Assembly: GCA_011525265.1 (NCBI GenBank)
Contig: WTHV01000033.1
Span: 1-7,154, forward strand
DNA: 7,154 nt
Origin: Alphaproteobacteria bacterium
Lineage (GTDB): Bacteria > Pseudomonadota > Alphaproteobacteria > Puniceispirillales > Puniceispirillaceae
Direction: 5' to 3'
The notes under the pieces were generated by a model. It was not told the DNA's origin, made no database searches, and was given only the letters and a program-made list of their open reading frames with translations. A program made the translations under genes and the position numbers. Every line of letters starts with the position of its first letter. The stretch's first letter is position 1. Below, one piece after another: positions 6,473-7,154 of the stretch.

Positions 6473-6857
6473 GGTCACAGACAATAAAGATAAATCGTCA
6501 AAATTACCAGAATTACCAGACACAGACGTGCAAAATCATCAAGATGATACCGCGCTTGAAGGCCCGTTTACACCAAAACAAATGCGCGCCTTGAAATGGC
6601 TGACAGGTACAATGGGCGTTATGATTGTCATTTGTGTGATTTTGCTTGGGATAGGGCTATCGCGCCAATCAGCCAAATTGGCCTCTGATGCGCCAACAGC
6701 TGATATTGCACTTTCATCTGATGCTGAGATTTTAGGCATTACAGCTGATGGGCATGACGGCATCTGGCTGCATAGCCGCGATAAAGATGGGGAGCATATT
6801 CAATATTATAAAGCCTCTGGCAAAAAAGGCCCTGCTTTTACCATTACCCGCGATTAG
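6471..6857 (+). CDS. Small single-pass membrane protein, possibly DUF6476-like
   Basis: A 128-residue protein of unknown function. Residues 1-42 are polar and rich in Asp, Gln and Pro (LPELPDTDVQNHQDD). A basic patch (KQMRALK, 36-42) precedes one hydrophobic helix at about 43-63 (WLTGTMGVMIVICVILLGIG), and 65 polar residues follow, containing IALSSDAEILGITADGHDG. By the positive-inside rule the N-terminus should be cytoplasmic and the C-terminal part periplasmic. Small proteins with this plan (one helix, then a short domain starting near a 'dga.i.gi' turn) sit next to rluD in many alphaproteobacteria and are annotated DUF6476; I place it there from memory of the pattern, tentatively. The frame extends upstream to 6360, but that part is antisense to rluD and has no membrane-protein character. 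Its ATG overlaps the rluD ATG, and its stop lies 7 bp from the convergent gene's stop. Confidence 0.75.
   Translation: MVTDNKDKSSKLPELPDTDVQNHQDDTALEGPFTPKQMRALKWLTGTMGVMIVICVILLGIGLSRQSAKLASDAPTADIALSSDAEILGITADGHDGIWLHSRDKDGEHIQYYKASGKKGPAFTITRD
6502..6519 (+). repeat. Exact tandem duplication of 9 bp
   Basis: AATTACCAG occurs twice in a row (6502-6510, 6511-6519) near the 5' end of the small membrane protein gene, giving the LPELP residues. It is in frame, so harmless to the protein, and lies where the rluD promoter would be expected. Confidence 0.8.
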
Positions 6858-6864
6858 CGCCTCT

Positions 6865-7154
6865 TTAGATCATGGCTAAGATAGCAATTGTAAAGGCCTC
6901 AACAGACAGGCTGTGAATGCCTTCTATCTCATAGCCAAAGGCGGTGGGAAGCACATAAAAGCGGATGATAAGGATATAAAATGCGGTGGTAAGCGGTTTG
7001 ACACGCTTGATAACAAGATCATGCGTGATGAACCCAAAAGCAGCGATAATGGGGTCTGTTAGGCGGTTAATATGATGAACGCCTGATAATTTGCTGTTTT
7101 CAGGCAGGAAGATGCCATAGATAAAGCGCAAGATTAGAACCCATTGGATAAAAC
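6865..7154 (-). CDS. Unrecognised hydrophobic protein, C-terminal part (partial)
   Basis: The minus-strand frame is open from the right edge of the window to the TAA at 6867-6865, giving 95 complete codons; the true start is outside. I do not recognise the family. Visible are a hydrophobic stretch at the edge (FIQWVLILRFIYGIFLP), a more polar part with NRLTDPIIAAFGFI, then a basic KRVKPL and a second hydrophobic stretch (TTAFYILIIRFYVLPTAFGY), and a hydrophobic C-terminus (AFTIAILAMI). This suggests a small integral membrane protein. The 'LTDPII..F.FI' stretch faintly recalls YggT-family proteins, but not enough to assign it. The TTG at 7131 is probably not the start, since the frame and its hydrophobic character continue through it. 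It converges on the 128-residue protein gene with 7 bp between stops. An open frame of this length could occur by chance, so it is called with moderate confidence. Confidence 0.6.
   Translation of the reverse strand, partial: FIQWVLILRFIYGIFLPENSKLSGVHHINRLTDPIIAAFGFITHDLVIKRVKPLTTAFYILIIRFYVLPTAFGYEIEGIHSLSVEAFTIAILAMI

Noticed and set aside
6496..6501. TTGACG on the minus strand as the -35 box of rluD
   Set aside because: No -10-like hexamer lies at 16-18 bases; at that spacing the sequence runs into the start codon region.
6473..6523. N-terminal extension of RluD from a GTG at 6523
   Set aside because: It would overlap the divergent gene by over 50 bp, has no ribosome binding site, and adds residues not typical of the family.
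1..7154. Mobile elements, CRISPR arrays, tRNA/rRNA genes, defence or secretion systems
   Set aside because: No transposase or integrase motifs, spaced direct repeats, tRNA-like folds or accessory proteins were seen; the window is almost entirely conserved housekeeping genes.

Overview
The window looks like an ordinary chromosomal core region of an alphaproteobacterium. Three things suggest this: the proteins themselves (an alphaproteobacterial-type SerC tail, a long-form SerA with an ACT domain, a HisZ regulatory subunit, and an RpoH with a clear RpoH box), the gene order serC-serA-hisZ-purA facing rluD-rpoH, and a medium base composition (by eye a little under 50% GC). A marine or Rhodospirillales-like lineage is possible, but that is a guess from composition and synteny.

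Layout. The plus strand of the left two thirds carries the last 47 codons of serC, overlapping serA by 8 bp, then a hairpin, a 235-bp gap, hisZ, and purA 33 bp further on. This block covers serine synthesis, the regulatory subunit of the first histidine enzyme, and the first committed step from IMP to AMP. purA ends at a strong intrinsic terminator that lies inside the last codons of the convergent rpoH. The minus strand of 4464-6472 carries rluD and then rpoH, separated by 104 bp that contain a possible heat-shock-type promoter for rpoH.

Right end. A small single-pass membrane protein gene reads away from rluD; the two ATG start codons overlap inside the palindrome CATG. It converges on the C-terminal part of an unrecognised hydrophobic protein that runs off the right edge on the minus strand.

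I found no mobile element, tRNA, rRNA, CRISPR array, toxin-antitoxin pair or defence gene, and no new system. No gene-free stretch exceeds 235 bp. The points worth a second look are small-scale architecture: the terminator embedded in rpoH, the overlapping divergent starts, an exact 15-bp tandem duplication just upstream of the chosen hisZ start, and the candidate rpoH promoter.
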